NCBI GenBank assembly: GCA_942491115.1
Contig: CALNZV010000006.1
Coordinates: 124,001 to 188,000 of the forward strand
DNA from: CALNZV01 sp942491115
GTDB taxonomy: Bacteria; Desulfobacterota; Desulfobacteria; Desulfobacterales; UBA5852
Direction: 5' to 3'
DNA length: 64,000 nt
The position numbers and the translations under genes are program-made. This document shows positions 62,687 to 64,000 of the stretch, one piece after another; the stretch's first letter is position 1, and every line of letters starts with the position of its first letter. The notes under the pieces are model-generated. The model saw nothing but the letters and a program-made list of their open reading frames with translations. It had not been told where the DNA came from and searched no databases.

Positions 62687-63682
62687 ATGGAATCCAGGCT
62701 GCTGGTTGGAGACAATTTTGAGATCATCCGAATGCGGGAGTTTAAATTAAAAACAGAATATAAAAGCGATCGTGGAGAAGATCCGGATTTGGAGTATCTC
62801 AAGAGGCAGATAGAAGCAGAGAACAAGTGGGCACTCAGCACTATCAATGCTGAAGTAAGGGCAGACCGATCCAAGCTAACGGATATAAAAACGATGGCGG
62901 AAATTCGTCGAACGAGTGTAGATGTCATCAATAGAAAGGTTATCGAAGAGGAGACGCGATCTTATGATGCCTTTTTAGAGGCGAAATCAGAAGTGTCCGA
63001 ACCCAATTTCGACATGGTTGAAATACAAGAGAAAGAGCTGGCTTTAGCACAGAAAATTGAAGCCGAATTGACCTCTTCTGGGAACCCATACGCTCAAGGT
63101 TACCTTAACAATCCTTCCTACGCTGGCTGGTGGTCAAGTTGGAACGGGGAAAGCGAGGAGCGGCCAAGCCATCAATATTGGTCAGGCCCAAGGAACATGG
63201 ATGTAAAAGCGCAGGCATTCGGCGAAGGGTGGTACGATTCCGACTACAGTAAAATCCACGGATATCTCGCCTACAAGCTCAACCCACCTTTCTACGGCAT
63301 CCTTCGTATCACTGTTTGGCCATGGGTTCATGCATGGTGGAGTTTGTATTCCAATGACACCTGGTATAGCAGCAAATACGCCAGGGTCTCATTGTACACT
63401 TGGGTGGACCTTCATCAGCACTGGTGGAGGAGTCGACAGTATGCACAGCGTTTTACCAAAGGTGGCGATGAAATCCACCCGACTCAGCGGGGAAGAATTG
63501 ATGCAGGTTACTTCCATGTATACGAAGCGAATGTAGCCCACAGTGATACCGTTACTATTCGGGTTGGTGTTCAGGCGTATGGACGGGCGAAAGGCGGCGG
63601 AAGTCACGCTGCGATGGATGTGATGAGCGGTTCTGGTAACTATTTCTATGTTCCTCATGTGCATTGGTACCTATACCGGTGA
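62687..63682 (+). CDS. Unknown protein, coiled-coil N-terminus and Trp/Tyr-rich C-terminal domain
   Basis: 331 residues. Residues 25-130 are charged and helical ('YLKRQIEAENKWALSTINAEVRA'). Residues 140-331 are unusually rich in Trp, Tyr, His and Gly ('GWWSSWNG', 'WPWVHAWWSLYSNDTWYSS', 'LHQHWWRSRQYAQRF', ending 'PHVHWYLYR'). No signal peptide. This looks like a beta-sandwich surface-binding or virion/toxin-like domain, but no family was recognised. A GGGAGGTGA site precedes the ATG. It belongs to the same A+T-rich island as the astacin gene. Confidence 0.65.
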   Translation: MESRLLVGDNFEIIRMREFKLKTEYKSDRGEDPDLEYLKRQIEAENKWALSTINAEVRADRSKLTDIKTMAEIRRTSVDVINRKVIEEETRSYDAFLEAKSEVSEPNFDMVEIQEKELALAQKIEAELTSSGNPYAQGYLNNPSYAGWWSSWNGESEERPSHQYWSGPRNMDVKAQAFGEGWYDSDYSKIHGYLAYKLNPPFYGILRITVWPWVHAWWSLYSNDTWYSSKYARVSLYTWVDLHQHWWRSRQYAQRFTKGGDEIHPTQRGRIDAGYFHVYEANVAHSDTVTIRVGVQAYGRAKGGGSHAAMDVMSGSGNYFYVPHVHWYLYR

Positions 63683-63864
63683 GGTATTCCTTTGGATACC
63701 GCAGGAAGCCCAGTACATTTTTATCTTTTAGCATAAGCGATTAATCGGCGAGGGCGTCCCTCATGTCATCTTAATTTCGATTCAAGACCTTTTCCCAGGA
63801 TACTTTGCGAACGGTTCAACCGTACCTACTGAGATGAAGTGCTGGTTTTTTAGGTTTTCTCAAC

Positions 63865-64000
63865 GTGAGCGGAGTTCAGGAGTTCACTGAAGGATGGATT
63901 TCTGAATTCAACCGGCAGCGCCCCCATGAATCCCTGAACGACCTCACACCATCGGAGTATCTTGGAATGAATTCGCCGAATTCTCTACAAATTGCGGCAC
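63865..64000 (+). pseudogene. IS3-type transposase C-terminal remnant, cut by window edge
   Basis: The frame reads 'VQEFTEGWISEFNRQRPHESLNDLTPSEYLG', the classic C-terminus of IS3-family OrfB (YNxxRPHxSLxxxTPxEY). No upstream catalytic part exists in this window; about 180 noncoding bases separate it from the previous gene. It runs to the last base. Confidence 0.8.

Overview
The window looks like chromosomal DNA of a sulfate-reducing Desulfobacterota bacterium (Desulfobacteraceae/Desulfosarcinaceae-like). The reasons are an adenylylsulfate reductase beta subunit (aprB), a CX4C-type rubredoxin beside a flavodoxin, a rhodanese-rubrerythrin fusion, a PEP-CTERM protein behind a sigma-54-type promoter, and moderately G+C-rich genes with AGGAGG-like ribosome sites. 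No rRNA, tRNA or CRISPR array was recognised.

Layout. 1-5.7 kb: end of a large DUF748 protein, a DUF1523 protein, an ArgA-like pseudokinase/GNAT protein and an orphan fliA. 5.9-7.6 kb: an iscU-iscS pair (minus strand) in which the IscS-like protein has lost the PLP-binding lysine. 7.8-18.2 kb: mixed accessory genes (lipase lipoprotein, TerB-like, exported unknowns, TetR/VOC divergent pair with two operators, a PAS-DUF2177-ADP-ribosylglycohydrolase operon, GNAT). 18.4-25.7 kb: ilvN, the PEP-CTERM gene, flavodoxin/rubredoxin, gdpD plus an MprF-like DUF2156 protein, a PNPOx-like protein and a 103-aa protein with a paralogue at 55 kb. 25.9-36.6 kb: a PAS/HisKA protein without an ATPase domain coupled to polX, a class II photolyase fused to a renalase-like oxidoreductase, aprB without aprA but behind a Rex-like palindrome, PAP2, methyltransferase and a FAD oxidoreductase. 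36.7-39.1 kb: membrane/stress operon yqaE-nfeD-SPFH-rhodanese/rubrerythrin.

41.8-50.8 kb is the most striking block. Nine tightly packed plus-strand genes (several ATGA overlaps) encode a CDP-alcohol phosphatidyltransferase, a flippase-like LPG_synthase_TM protein, a RibD-type reductase, a zinc-less MDR dehydrogenase, an isoprenylcysteine-methyltransferase-like membrane enzyme, a PTPS-fold protein with altered catalytic residues, a GT4 glycosyltransferase, a SAM methyltransferase and a membrane-anchored sulfatase/phosphoglycerol-transferase-like enzyme. Together they look like an undescribed pathway that builds and decorates a phospho- or glycolipid head group using pterin/riboflavin-type chemistry.

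50.8-64 kb is a rearranged, mobile-element-rich end. A beta-helix lipoprotein and a CBS protein have partial second copies at 58.8-59.6 kb. Between them lie an IS481 remnant split by a 0.7-kb RAYT-like element with inverted repeats, and an intact IS110 transposase. After it comes a lower-G+C island (60.4-63.7 kb) with an astacin metalloprotease, a three-repeat acidic protein, a YbaY-like protein and a Trp/Tyr-rich unknown, closed by an IS3-type transposase remnant.
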